The notes under the pieces: model-generated | What the model was told of the DNA's origin: nothing | Databases searched by the model: none | Seen by the model: the letters and a program-made list of their open reading frames with translations, nothing else | In this document: positions 11,991-25,682 of the stretch, one piece after another | Numbering within the stretch: position 1 is the first letter of the stretch | Layout of the letters: every line of letters begins with the position of its first letter | From: Eremophila alpestris peregrina | Taxonomy: Eukaryota; Chordata; Aves; Passeriformes; Alaudidae | Length of the DNA: 64,000 nt | NCBI GenBank assembly: GCA_009792885.1 | Contig: WMCF01000011.1 | Coordinates: 18,356,126 to 18,420,125 of the forward strand | Direction of reading: 5' to 3' | Made by a program: the position numbers and the translations under genes

Positions 11991-14900
11991 TGAAGCCACT
12001 CAATGAAACACAAAACCAGTCTGCTTTTAAAAAATAAGAAAGGAAAATTACTAGAATTTTTTTGTGTGTGTCTTGCAGACTTCTATGAATTACCCCAAAA
12101 GCCTCCCAATAACTGAGCAGAAAATCTCTTTGGTCAGCATTTTTCTTTATGACAAATTCACTCCAAATGTTTTCTGTGAAAAATGCAGGGTTACAGAAGC
12201 TTTTCACAGATACTGCAGCAGAGGCCATGCCCCATGCAAACAGCAGTTATGAGGAATCAGAGCAGGGGGAAAGTGTTCAGCAGAGTACAATGATGAGCAA
12301 ATGATTCTGTCTGCTTTTCTAGCATCAGAGGTTCTTTGAAAACATCAGATGTATGCAACGTGTGTGTCTGAAAGAGAGAAATAGTAGCTTGAGAGTCAAG
12401 AAATTGCTCCCAGACTGATGGCCCAGTAAGATAAAATAATTGCTCAAACAGAATAAAACAAGTAGGTGGAATACTAATGACTGTCTAAGAGCTACAGCCT
12501 TCTAGGTAAGTGGTTTACTCTGTTTTTTATGTTTATATGAAAAAAAACCCCAACATCTTTTAATATGTAAGTAGACAAAGAAAAGCAGAATTTTGTTCCC
12601 TTCTTTCACACACTCTTTTTCAGTAAGACAAACTAGGCTGTTGAGCATGAAACCCCCTTGTTTTTAGGAAGAAATCTCTGCCTCTGTCATACAAGCAGCT
12701 TTTTCCAACAGAAGAGCATCCTCCATGCACCTAGAGATCTCCAAGCAAGATGATGTTTCTCTTTTTGCCCTGCTGAGGGCAGATTTCTAGCCTCAAATCT
12801 GCTAAAAGAAAATAATTAAATGTGTGCTCCACTGCTGAGCCTATTGCACTGTCAGGCAGCAGCTGAGAGAGTTAACCTCAATCTGAAATCACCTTTAGCT
12901 CTTTGATAGAGAGGTGACACAGGCAGGAAGGTCACCACAAACACTGGGCCTGCAGAAGTGTTAGCTATTAAAGTACAGCATTTTTGAATTTAAAAAGTTT
13001 GCAGTGAGCCCAACTGCAAATGCACAATGCCCCATGGTGTCACTTAAAATTCCTTCCCCTGCAGATATTCCAGGCTCCGTTGTTTTCTATTAGCAGTTCT
13101 TTCCTCCTGCATTCCTTTGCTAATGCAGATGAAGGTCAGAGGAGAGCAATTCAACACAAGGTGACCAGCTCACAGCTCACCTCACTACACAGATGTAATC
13201 AAGGCACCAAACCTCAAGGACAGCACCCAATTGGCCCTTGCAATATGTGCCAGACCCCAAAAATCCAACCAGAGGGTGAGCTACTCCCTTCCAAGCACAT
13301 TTTATTCATTATGAAGTCTATTTCGATCAATTCCATATGCCAACTGTCAGGGTAAGCACAGATGAGACTTCCCAGATTTCAAATTCAAGTGGATGTGTAT
13401 TTCCCAAGCAGGGAAATATAAATGTAGGTTTGTGTTTGGGGCATTTCCCAGCCAAAACATCTTGATGCACAATCACATCAGGCAACCAGAGGTACCCAGG
13501 TTGTCAGGCAGCTTCCAAGGCGTAGGTATCCATATAAAGCTGTGCACTTGCCATCTGAACATCACACAGCAGCATCCTGCCAAGGATGACAAGCAAGTGA
13601 ATCCTTCATCTCCTGCCCCTTTCCTCTTCTTCCCTGTTCCTAGCAGCTCTGCCACTGCCTATAAGAGGTTTCTCTACTCCATAGAACTGCTCTGTGAGAG
13701 GGAGGTTCAGATCTCTGGGCTCTCAGAGGGGAGAAGAGACACAAGAAGCAGCTGGTTTGGAGACCAGAGCACTCCAGCATGGGAGCTCAGAGCAGCAGGC
13801 AGAGATTTGGCTCATTGGGTCCCTGCCATGCTTTGCCCTCTCTCAGCACCTCACACACACTGAGCTCAGCAAGCCTGTGCTTCCCATCTCCCAGCCCAGA
13901 AACTTTCTCCATAGAAAACAGGTCAAGGGAGTGATAAAAATCAGCAAAGGGAAAAACAAACAAACAAAAACCACCAGAAACAAAAACAGACCAAAAAAAA
14001 CCCCACCACACATCATTTTTCAAGACTGACCCAAATGAGATGAAGCATTAGGTCAGATCACAGATTTCAAGGATGGTTTTTTTGCCACCACAAAAAGTCT
14101 AATATCTTAGCAAATTAAAGCAGACACCGCACAAGCAGGCCTTTGTTTTTCTTCCCCTGTGAGGGTTTTTTTGTTCAGACTGCAGCTTAGGTTACCAGAT
14201 GACAGAAGCCCTCATCTCCAGGTCCTCTGCAATGCCCTGAAGGTGTCACACCTTCACTTTAAATGAGCATCCTGCAACCGGGGGCTCTTGGGCTCCCCTC
14301 CTTCAGGGGAGGCATCACACTCATGCAGATTCTGTGTTTCGAAGCAAACAACATCCCTAGCAGCTAGTATTGTGAATATTACTTAGAAATTCACACATTT
14401 ATCTACTTGTTCCTCTGTGACAGGCAGATCTGAAAACAACTCAAATATTGATCCAGCTGGGACAGAGATGTGTCATCCTATTTTACACCCTCACAATCGA
14501 CCTCGAGGGGTTGGAGTTTAAACACATTTTGCAAACTTGGACAATCTAATTTTGAAAATTACCTGAATTATGCTTTAATCATTCTGCCTTTAATCACACT
14601 AAAATATTGAGATGGTTTTATTTCTGAGCACATTTCTCCCACCAGTTTTCTCAAATAAATTAGTTTTAAAAATCTGATTCAGAGCAGTTTCACTTGGCTT
14701 TCAGGAGGGGCACTAAAGCAAAGGATAAGATACACCAAGGCCATACATTCACACCTTCTGTGCTAAAGAAACATTTAATCTATTTCTTTGAATGCAAAAA
14801 AAATTATTACCTGACATCTTTCAAGAAGCAAAGATAATCAACAGTATTATACAAATGACAAGGCAAGTTACAAATCAGAGCTGGTGTAAAAAACAGATAA

Positions 14901-15643
14901 AACTGCTGTTAGAAGCCCAGGTTAAGGTCAAAGAAAATTTATCATTAAATAAATTATAAATTTCACACATGACAAAATTTAGCTCCATTTGGGGTTTGAT
15001 AATTTCTGCATTAAATATAGATAAACTATAATTAGTTAGTATCATTAAAATACAGAGCTGTCAACATCTACGCTATTCACAAGAACAGATTTATAAATTA
15101 AGTCTGAGGCAGAACAAGCCTGAAATCCAGGACATTTCCATCTTCATATTTGTTTCTGCCTAATCTGATTTACAAGATGCTGTGAGACCTAATACCCAAT
15201 CTGAGCTGAAACAGTAAGATTAAGTAGCATAAAAAACAGGCTTTAGGGTCCCCCATAATAAATGCCATTAAAGAATTAAACATAGATATTGGTGTTAAGT
15301 TATAAAAAAGAGGCAAAAATAATAAAATTTCTTTTTAAAAAAGTACCCATTAAAAATAATTTCTTGGCACATGGATTTAGGGACATTAGAACAGGAAAAC
15401 CCCACTGCAACACAAAGCTTGGGGAATATCCCAAAATCAGCATCTTTGTGCTTTCTTATCCATAGAGAACAACTCCTGAGCCTGGTGCATGCTCAGCTAA
15501 GTGTGACATGGCCCCATGAGGCCCTAGGGAGCACTACGAGGTTGAGACAGTGACAATAACCCAAAAAGAGTGCACCCCCTTTCCCTCAGGTCTCTTCTTG
15601 CCCAACACATTGAATTCCTCCACTCAAGGGAGAAAGGAGGGAA
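11991..15643. other. Non-coding interval
   Basis: No gene recognised. Contains A-rich stretches (about 13950-14005) and a very AT-rich section (about 14780-15360). Confidence 0.6.
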
Positions 15644-15743
15644 GCTTGGCTTAGCCAAGCACAGGGGTACAGCCATTTCAGCCTGAGGAACAGGCTGAAA
15701 CTCGTTTATTTGCTCTGCTAATTAACCAGGCTTATCAAGCTGG
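15644..15743. other. Cluster of three closely spaced hairpins
   Basis: Hairpin 1 at 15644-15660 is GCTTGGC-TTA-GCCAAGC, a perfect 7-bp stem. Hairpin 2 at 15676-15700 is TTTCAGCCTG-AGGAA-CAGGCTGAAA, a perfect 10-bp stem. Hairpin 3 at 15726-15743 is CCAGGCTT-ATC-AAGCTGG, a 7-bp stem with one bulged G. On the minus strand AATAAA lies between hairpins 3 and 2. Possible identities are an LTR R/U5 region or another mobile-element terminus; function unknown. Confidence 0.7.
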
Positions 15744-18700
15744 TGTGAGACACTGGGTAACAGCCTCCCATTGCCTGGAAATCCCTCCAGCAGGACCCAT
15801 GCACCTGGGAAATGGTCAGCCATTGCTTTCACCCCTCTGGACCCACCTGAAGAGATCCTTGATGGCCCCACTAAGATTTTTCAGAAGCGTGGGGAAAGTG
15901 GAGTTCTGCAGTTTCAAGAAATAGCTGTGAAAGACTGAAGGGTTTGAGGGGAGCTTTGGTGGGTGTTATCAGGGAAACCTTAACTCACAGGAGCTGAAGG
16001 GCACTCCTGGGCATAGTCTGGATTAACTTGAAATATAAGAAAGGAAAGATTTTATTAAAGCAAAAATTGATGGTAAGCAGCAGGATGATCCTAGTATCTG
16101 AGTGTATATCCAATAAAGAGGGTCCTTCAGCCTCCTGTTTTTGCTGCAAAGACTCTGGATCAAAAGGCTAGTGCTGGTATCTCCAGCAGTATTATTTGGG
16201 TCACAGAGTTAAAATAAATAGGGCCTTTCAGCTTGCCTGCAGTACTAGACAGAGGACAGTGCCTTATTTCCCCTTTATTTCACAGTGTGGAATAGTGGTT
16301 TTATAAAATGCCACTCAGCTCCAGAGGCACAGCATAAACATCCAGGCAGCCACACTACAGGCAGACTATAGGGACTGGCAAAGTGATGCTTTAAAGCAAG
16401 AATTCCAGGAGCTATTTGAAAGATGCTGTTCCAGCATCCCAGTCTGCCTCAGAGATGGGGTTTGCAGGGAGCTGAAGCCATGTCAGTACCATGGAATTAT
16501 ATCTTTGGCTGCTGCCCCAGAGCCCACAGCTGGAGCAGCACCGGCTCCACTGGCAGGTGGAAATGCCCCTCTGCCCGTCATTGACCAGGCTGAGGCCTCA
16601 GAGGAATCCCCCAGCCTCACAGCTCAATGCAGCAAGTGTCTCGTTGCCCCAGCACATGCCATGGATGCCATCCCCTCTGCTGGGGCTCAGAAGGCTGTGG
16701 GATTATTTTAGTGGCCATTCAGTGCATTACTTGACAGATAAGTCAAGGTAAGGAACAGTTTTGTTTTCTCACGGGCCAAAGAGTTGTCAGGGTGAGATTT
16801 GTCCCATTGTTTAGCTGACACTGGCTTAAATATGGCTTTCCCTGTACATACTGAAAACACCACACAGAAATTCTCAGCAGTGAGCACAAAGTCAGACTGA
16901 TCATGCCAAAGGTGTTCCAAACACTCATTGCAGCGTGGGGCAGCTCAGGGCTCCTCTGTTGCTGGGAGCTGCCATCACCTCCAGCACAAGAACAAGCCCT
17001 CACAGCGTTGTGCTCTGAGAAGGAAGCAGAGTGCCAGGCACGGTGCTGACAACAAAAGGGCTCATTAAGAGGCAGCTCTGGCAGGTGTTTTAAGATAATT
17101 ACATCCTGAAAGAGAACACACCTTCGCAGGTGGCTGGATATTGACACAGCCCTAAGCAGGAACAAGGAGATCTACTGTGATTTGTCTGATCATGTCAAAG
17201 GAGGGAATAAACAAAGATATGACTGCTTAATATGGTAGAAATTAGTACCTGCTAATTATGGTAGATAAACACCTGGTGATTCCCTCCCTGCCGTCACCTG
17301 CTGATGCTGGATGCTCTAGCTGTAGGCTGGCTGTACCTTTTCCTTTTGAACTGAATTCTCCTCTTTGCAAATGCCCACAGGGCCTTTCTTTCTCATCCCT
17401 CACATGCACAAAACACTTGAAAAGCAACAAATCATAACACAGCAGAGTCGTTCAAAGGAAGTCTTCTATGGCATTGCCTACCAGCCCTCATTCCAATCCC
17501 ATCACAATCACACCAAAAATCAACAAAGAGAGGAATAGATGCAGGGGGGGGGGGAAATAAATAAATGGGGCTGAGAGGGACAAGACAAGCAAGCTCAGAA
17601 ATTAGTAGCTGGGTGAAGAAGGAACCTCAGGGAACTTGGACTAAATGAAAACAATTCAGTTCAATCACAAATTGCTAAACCTTTCCCAGACCACTCAAAA
17701 AACCAGGACGAAACTGAAACTTTACAAACTTTTTTGGAAAGAAAAATAATGCCCTTTTGGATGGATAAGAGGAATGAATAGCCAGGGATGGGACAAGCTG
17801 AAGGACATCACAGACCAGGACTGTTGTTGAGTCCCTTATTCTCCAATCCCCTGGCATAGATTAATTAAAAAAAAAAAAAAAAACAAAAACAAAAAACACC
17901 ACAGAAAGTTTCTCCATTAGTCCCCACCTCCTCCTGACCTGTAATTAATAATTACTAAGCTATATTCATGGATGGCTTGTCAAGATTGTCTTGCAAGACA
18001 AATGGCTCTAGTGAGTTTTATGCTGCCAAGAATATTTACTATGAAACAGACTACTCCTGATTCCCAGGAAGACCCAAGGGCCATCAGTAGGAAATACAGA
18101 GTAAAAATAGAGTAAAAGAGCAGCACCCCTCAGAAATATTATCACAGGCTTTTTAACAAGCACTTAGCAAATAGCATTTTTTTTTAAAGGAAAACCATTA
18201 CCCTAGGTATATTTACTTCTCTCTCTATCAGCAGAGATGCCTTGACCCAATGGATTAAACATCTAAGGAGCCTCTCCTGAATCTAGGGAGAAATAGGTCA
18301 GACAATCTGTCACTCAAAATCACTCATGTTAGATGATGTCAGTCCATTAGTGCTGTCTTAAACTGAATATATACTGCATCTAGTGGTGTAGATGTCTTGA
18401 AACCATCAGAGGGAGAGTCTGAGTAAACAATGGGCTGACTGATCAAATACATATGGAGCAAGCAGCAAAATAAAGCACATATTAACTCGGGTAAATAACA
18501 CTTTTGTCAAAATATCTCCTACAAATTTACACAAGTCTAAATGGTGTTTACCCAAGAGTCCAAAATAACTCCCAAGCTACCAGAGCATTCTGCCCCTTCC
18601 CAGGTTAATTTAAGTGTTCACACCTGTTGATCCATGCTGGTGGTGCACTACCATTTCCAAACAAAAGCCTCCAAGCCTCCAGATTCTTGGGGAATATTTA

Positions 18701-21700
18701 CCCTGCCTTTCACATGTGGATGTGACACTGAAATGGAGCATCTCATCTTGTTATTTCCTGCATCCCAAAATCCTCAATATAACCCTGCTTCTCAGAGTTT
18801 CATAATTGCATCAACTAAAGTTTGTTTATTGTATGCTAACTGCTCACCTTTGCATCTTTGCTGCTTCTGCTGAACCTTTTCTCTCCTCCCTGCTTTTGCA
18901 GTAAACACCATCCCTTCAACAGCAAATCTTGGGGCTTATTTCCTGCCTCACACATTGCCAGCATCCCTGTAAAATTTTAGAGTGTCAACAAGGTTCAGCA
19001 GATATTACTGGCAAGCTGAAACACAAGCAGTAACCTGTGTGGCAGTGACTGTGCAACAGAAACAACACCTTACCTGTTGCTGAAAACAGCTAACAAACAA
19101 AACAAAACAAAAAAAGAGCCATTTTTTTGGAAATCAACCAAAACTGCTCATTCAACTGTTTGTGGCAACATAACTCCAAAATTCTTTCCTTTTCACTGCC
19201 TTTGGGTTTTGTTGTTACTCCTTCCCTCCAGAACCAGCCACATGAGCACTAATCTCTTGAACTCTGCCTGCAGCTTGCTAACACAGCATTTAGTTCAAGC
19301 CCTAAGAGAAGTAGGTGGAAACCAGCAATTATTTGTAGAAGGGATTACACTGTACCACTGATAACCAAAATGGCTTTGCTCCTGCCTCGCTTGTACGTAT
19401 TCAGTCAAAATGCCTTTGGATGATACAAACACTGACTTATTCCATCAGCCTCCACAAAGACCAAAGGAGGGCCCATTGCTCTGGTTCAGATTGTGCAAAA
19501 TAACCCAGAGCTGTTAACCAGAGCTTGTAATTGCAAACAAATCAAAGAACCAAAAATACACACACTGTCATTACTAGCCAAATTAACACTTCTGCACACA
19601 ATACACCCCACTTTTTCCATTTGACTTCTAACACTGTTCCTTCACTCTGCTCAAGCGCTGTTTCTTTCATTAAGCTTCACACTGAATCTCTTTCTCTGCC
19701 TGGCCCCAGCACTTACCTTGCTGATATTCCTGGTGCCAGCCAGGGAGCTTGGTGGCTGCAATCAGCAGCTGATCCACAGGAGCTGGGCAAGGTGGTACCT
19801 GGGAGTTGAGCAGAATGAGATCCCTGTGTACCACAAATGGAGAAAGAGCCTGTGTCTCTTTAGGCCTTTGTAAATTAATTGTTTTTCCCTGAATGCAATC
19901 AGAAAATCAATCACAATTAATTGACCTAATGAAAACATTTCCCTACACACATGCACAGAAACACAGAGCACAATTAGTGTCAGAGCCCTGAGTACATTCA
20001 AAGGCCCTCAATCACCCTGGCCCGGGTCACCCTCAATCATCCTCACCTGGGATCCCCAGCCAAATCTTTGGACACAGTGCAGAAGCTCTGGATAAAGTGG
20101 GGCTGCACTCCCACTCCTCATCTGAGCTGTGTAATTGTTTTCATCCCTGTCTCCTAGCACAGACTCTGGACCTACCTTGTAGTGATCAATCTCCCCACCC
20201 TGCTGTTTCTGTCCTCTCTCCTTCTGCTGATGGCCTGGAGGGCCCCCAGTGTGGCTCCTCTTCATCTGTGGGCTGCCAGACCCTGTTACCAGCTCCCTGC
20301 TCTGCCCAAACCCTGTGGGGCTGCTCTCTGGCCAGTGAAGGTTCTGGGGTCTCCCTTGGCTCCCTGCTCACTCCACACTATATGAAGGAGTTCCCTCACA
20401 GGCAAGGCCAGAGGAGTGCCTCAAAGTCAGCAGTGAACTTTCCAGAAACCTGTATTCCCTTTGCAGAAGAAAACAGCCCCGGATTTTACAGCTCCTACAG
20501 AGATTATTACCCCCTCCTCCAGAGGTCTTAGTTCAACCCTTTTAGGCATTCAGGTATGCAGCACTTAAACCTAAACCTAATTTCAGGAAGTAAATTAATC
20601 TGACCTTTGAAAAAGATAGAAAACTCCTTTTGTCCCCAACAGAATGTGACTAGACGTTTCACCAGCACAAGCATGAGACATAATCTGCATTTCACAGCAG
20701 AGAAGCAATTTGTGTATAGACCAGCAAGCAGCAGCAGCAGGAGTGTGATAAAAATTATCCTTCCCTGAGTTCAAACAAAAACATAATTCAGTTCAGTTAA
20801 CTTTGCCTGCACTTAGCCATTTTTTTTTTGCATGTATCATTAGGAGAAGTGAGAAGGAGGCTAACTGTCCACTGGAAAAATCTTGTCCCAAGGAAGGGCC
20901 CACATTAGGGCCAGGACCAGAGAGCTGTAGCTTTTTGAAAGGCAAATTCAGTTAAATGAAGTTACTGTGCTTCAGATGCAACAGGAAGAAATAGATGTGA
21001 GGAGTAAATGAGGTGAATCAGGAGTTCTGTTTACATAAAATCTATTCCACCATTGCAAAAATAAAATGTAGCAGCTGTAGCATTCAAAACAGAAGCAATT
21101 TCCTAGAGTATAAGAGAGATAATTGTAACTGCAGAACTTCTGTAAAGAAAACTAGATTATCAAATTAGTGTAGACAAAAGGTTTACTGCTACATTACATT
21201 AATATTGCCCCTGGAAACATAAAATACAAGAGAATGAAAATTCAGAGGCTGCAATTTGAGAGTCAGATATTAGCTCTCATTGCTAACTAAAAGCAACTTC
21301 TGAGCCCATCCTGCTTTTGAGGGGGCTTTTGGGAAACACAAAACAATGCTTGAGGGAAAGAAGGGCTGTGGTAAATCACTCAGGAGATCAGATGGATTTA
21401 GAGGAGTAGTTTTTAATCACTGATTGCCTCTCCATTACCCACACAAATCAGATTTACTACAGCATCCTCTCACCCCACTCCTTTGTTCCAGCACAGTCAG
21501 GCCACAGACTGACCTGAAACCATCCCACCTCCACTGGCTGTCACCAGACTCCAGCACAACTTCCCATAGGGGATACACAGTCCTGCAGGCTCTGCAGCTC
21601 TCCAGCAATTCTTTCTTGCTTCTTTCCCTGTTCCCCTCTTTAAAACTTCAAAGAGTAGCTGGGCTGACCAACACTGGATTTCTTGCCCTGGCTGGGACAG

Positions 21701-22333
21701 CCTGTGATGGTCTCAGGGACAGGCTGGAGCTGTGCCTCTGGCACACCAGCACTGCTGCCTTGCTTTGGGGAGGCAGACAAGAGCTCTGGACAGAAGCTCC
21801 TTTCTCTCCCTCTTCTCCTGAGATTTTAGCTACTGGTTCACTTTCTCCTCAGTGCCTCTGCAGACAAAGCTCACACATAACCATAGATATCAAAATATAT
21901 CAACCTAGAGCATCAAAAGCTTTCAAACACACTTCCCTTCTTTGCCTCACATAAAAATTCTCTTCTGCTCTCAAGCAATTCAATTTTTTCCCCTTTTCTG
22001 TAGCTAATAAAAGCAATTTTCCTGCAAGCAGAAGCCATGGGGCCAGGCAAGCAAACACACACTCTCTTTAAATCCCAGGCTGTGTTTTGCCAGTAGCACC
22101 ATACAGTGACCTGTCCACTCCTGGCCAGAGACAAACCAGACTTCAAACTCTTCACACACCTTGAGTTACACCCACCCACTTCTCGAAACAGCTCATAAAT
22201 GTAATTGCTCCCTGTCTGGACTCTCATTTCCTAGTGGCACTCACTCCCTATTTTAGTATTTCATTAAAAAGGATTTAAAATATTGAAAGACTTTCAAAGG
22301 TATTTGATAGAGCTAAAAAGAAATGACAGGAAC
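15744..22333. other. Non-coding interval
   Basis: No exon supported. Includes a G11 run near 17544-17554, poly(A) at 17867 and several 60-176 codon open frames (the longest at 21424-21954) without recognisable domains. Confidence 0.6.
17867..17883 (+). repeat. Poly(A) run
   Basis: A17 following a TTAATT motif and continuing into a C-interrupted A-rich stretch. Confidence 0.95.
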
Positions 22334-22415
22334 ACCCATTCTGCCATGGCAGAGGGGATGGAAATAGATGATCTTCAAGGTCCCTTCCAACCCTAACCAT
22401 TGTATGAATCTCTGT
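22334..22415 (+). mobile_element. CR1 LINE 3'-end fragment
   Basis: Contains atagatgatcttcaaggtcc and cttccaaccctaaccattg, with a tail like tatgaatctctgttatg. This is the classic CR1 3' terminus in sense orientation. About 80 bp can be recognised. Confidence 0.85.
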
Positions 22416-22855
22416 TATGATTGCACCAATTATATGTTCATTGGCCCATTCAGGTTAGGGGGGGTCTATCCTAGTCAAAAAGCAGAAGTAGACATTTACA
22501 GTAATACCTTTCAGAGAGATTCTGATTTACTGACAACAGTTAATATTCATGCCATGAATTATCCTTCAATCTGAATACAGAAGGAAAAAAAATCCTTTAA
22601 ATTGGTGAGATGGCACAGCACAGTCTGGCTCACCCATTTCCTCTTTGTTACTGTGAAATTTATATCCTTGTCTCAGTTGGCACCTGCTGTCATTATGATA
22701 TTGAGAAACATTGGACTGTACCAGAGCTCCACTTCTTTAAGACCTGTGGGTTTTTCTTGACCTGTCATTGTTTTCCTGCAAAGTAATGTCCAAATGGCAT
22801 CTCTGACATTTCAAAGTGACAGCAAACAGGCTGAGTAAGGGCACTCTCTGGAGGG

Positions 22856-22876
22856 AAAAAAAAAAAAAAAAAAAAC
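22856..22876 (+). repeat. Poly(A) run
   Basis: A21 without interruption. No recognisable retroposed body precedes it. Confidence 0.95.
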
Positions 22877-25629
22877 AGAAACCAGCAACAAAAAAAGAGG
22901 GAATTTGTTTACTGCAGGATAATGAATTCTCAGAGCTGGGCTAAGCAGACGAACTGTTACAAGGAGAATCTGAGAGTTCTCACCTGAAGGTTTGGCTGCT
23001 GAACAGTAATGGAGTTATTTTGTGTAAGGAAAGAAAAGGAAATCCATCTAGGAAGCATATCTACCCCTTATTATGAATACTACCAAGTTTTCCAGTTAAA
23101 CCTGGAATGGATCAGCCATAGAAGTCAACTCTCTGTTTACAAATGAAAATGAGCACACAAAGTAAAGCAGTGTCTATACCAAGAAACCTCCCAGAAGCTG
23201 GAAGCCTGCAGGAGCTATCGGGCCAGACACATAATAACTTCCAGCATTCTGATATCTCATTTCAATAGGACATAAACTAACGACAGTGGGAAAATATGCT
23301 AAGTGCAAGAATGATACTTTGCTGCTCAGCAAGAATTTCTGAAGATCTGAAGTGCAGCAGTCTCTGGGCTATTATTCAGATACAGTGGATAATAAGGCTG
23401 TGCAAGGCAGCTTTGCTCTCTGTGATAGAAGTGATTTCTGAACTAAAAAAGGAGCTTATTCTGTGGAAGGTTGAATGCCACAGCAATCCCTGTACATTAA
23501 AATGAGATGGATATAGTGGATTTCACAGTGGGAATGGAGTACAGCACCACAGAATCACAGATCAGGCTGCTGTGTAAAGTCACTGGTAAATAGAGCACTT
23601 CAGTCTTTATTGCAGAGGGAAGGGATATACACAATTAAATGTCATCTTAGGAAATGCACCCTCCTCCTCCCTGCCAGTCTGAGGCTGGCACTTGACTTGA
23701 CATGAAAACAAGGAATGTAGGCACTGGCAGCCAGAGTTCACCTTGCACTTTCAAGCAAGGACCTGGTCTGCTCCTGCCCTAACAACAAATGGGGAGCACA
23801 TCCACTGAAAACAGCCGGAACTGGGAAAACTGGAGAGAAGGCAGTCCTGTTTCCTGTACATTTCAAGAGCACAGAGTGCCAAACCACCTGATAATAAATT
23901 ACTCCACTCCAGCTTCAGGGGGCAAGCTGACAAATTGCATTTCTTCTGATTTACTCTTTCATAAGAAAATCATCTCATGCCTCCTGGAGATGCAGATATT
24001 GCTGTATCAGCCTGCTCTTTGCAAGATTACAAAGGGAGCACTGAAAAGCATTTTTAGCAATGGCTTTTCATATGTGAAGAGATTTGCAGAAATGCTGACT
24101 ACTCACTCAATTTTATCTTTTCCTCTCCAGTACACACAGCAGACACACATCAAAACATTCCTTGAGCTAAAACATCATGGCATGAATTTAGAATAAATTG
24201 GAATAAATAAAAATTAATTAATTTAATTTAAAAATGAAATATTATATTATTCTTATTGAAGGGTTCCATTTCAGTTCCCACTCCAGGACAGTCCCCACAG
24301 CCTCCCACCTGATATGCCCATCAACTGCCTCACAGAGGGGAGTCTCCACCACATTGCTGATGGCTGATGGAAAAACTGCTCTGAGAGTCAAGCCGCAGGT
24401 CTCCTGCTAATTCTCAGCTCCAATAGTGTCTGTTTCTGAGGATCACCCTTCACAAAAGACCCACACTAATGAGAAAGCATCCAGAGACTCCAGCTAAGAG
24501 AAATCAAGGTTTTAGGAAACATGATCTCATAGGATTAATCAAATGATTAATGGACTTGGGGTTTAATGTCAGGATGGTTGAAGAGAGCTGTGAAAGAGCC
24601 TTCCAGTGTTCAAAAGGATGCTGCAAAGGAAAATTGGATAAATTTCCCCCTGTGTTCCATGATGAGCGCAGGGAGTGGACAGAGATGACAGGAGCAAGCT
24701 TTTCACCCAGGAGGAGAAGGCAGAGCTGCATAGTCAGAGGCTGGTAAGGACAACACAACCACGGTAATCACAGACCAACTGGATGTCAAGAATTCATAAA
24801 AAGAAGCGTGCTGTCAAAAGAGCCCAAGTCACATTTGCTCTTGTTCATCCCCATTTCCTGAGCCTGCACAAAGCCTTCTGAACTGGCCATTTATGCACAA
24901 TCCAATCTCTCAGGAATTGAGGGAATTTTATTCCATAGCTTTACACCACCTCTTTCTATCAACTAAGTCTCCCTACAACCCTCCTGATCATTGTTGCGTG
25001 TTCAGAGTCCCAAGGAGTTAATCCCAGCACTGGCAGCACTGAAGGTAATAGAGGTTGGAGAGATGTAATTCAAAAGACTGAAATACTGGTGAGATTTTAA
25101 ATAGAATTTTCTACTAATTGTATATGAATTTTACACAGTGCCTACATAGGCATTGTAAAAATCCCTTTCCCCTTGGAAAGAACTGCAACTTGCTTTAACA
25201 TTATGGCATTGTGGATTTTCCTCACCCTCCCTCAGAGCGTTGGAACTTTTCTGTAAATTTCTTGACTTATTTTGCAGAATAATTTGGGCCTGCAAATATG
25301 GCTCTAGAGGCTAATTCTCCCTATGCTGGCACTCTAAATATACTCAAGGAATAGCAGCAGCTGAGGACAGAATGCTGCTGCACTGCCAGGGCAGCATCCA
25401 CCATCGTTGGGAACAGGAGTTAATGCATTGCAGCTGCCAGGATGGATGGGATCTCACAGGTCTAACAGACCCCCAAAAACCTACTGGAAAGGGCACTGCA
25501 AGTGAAATGGCAGGTCCAGATGTTTTAATCTTTTGGTCTCTAGACATTTCAGGTCTTGGAATAACTCATGGAGAAGAGGCAAATGCTGTTAAGGTACCCC
25601 AGACATTTGGCCTGACATAATTCAAGGGG

Positions 25630-25682
25630 AAAACAAAAAAAAACAAAAACAAAACAAAAACAAAACAAAACAAAAAAAAAAA
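25630..25682 (+). repeat. (CAAAA)n-like A-rich simple repeat
   Basis: About 53 bp made of C separated by runs of 4-11 A. Confidence 0.95.

Noticed and set aside
20566..20580. Telomere-like cctaaacctaa
   Set aside because: Only two imperfect units, and the wrong hexamer for vertebrate telomeres (CCCTAA).
21424..21954. 176-codon plus-strand open frame
   Set aside because: Low-complexity Ser/Leu-rich translation with no family resemblance. Its length is plausible by chance in a 64-kb window.
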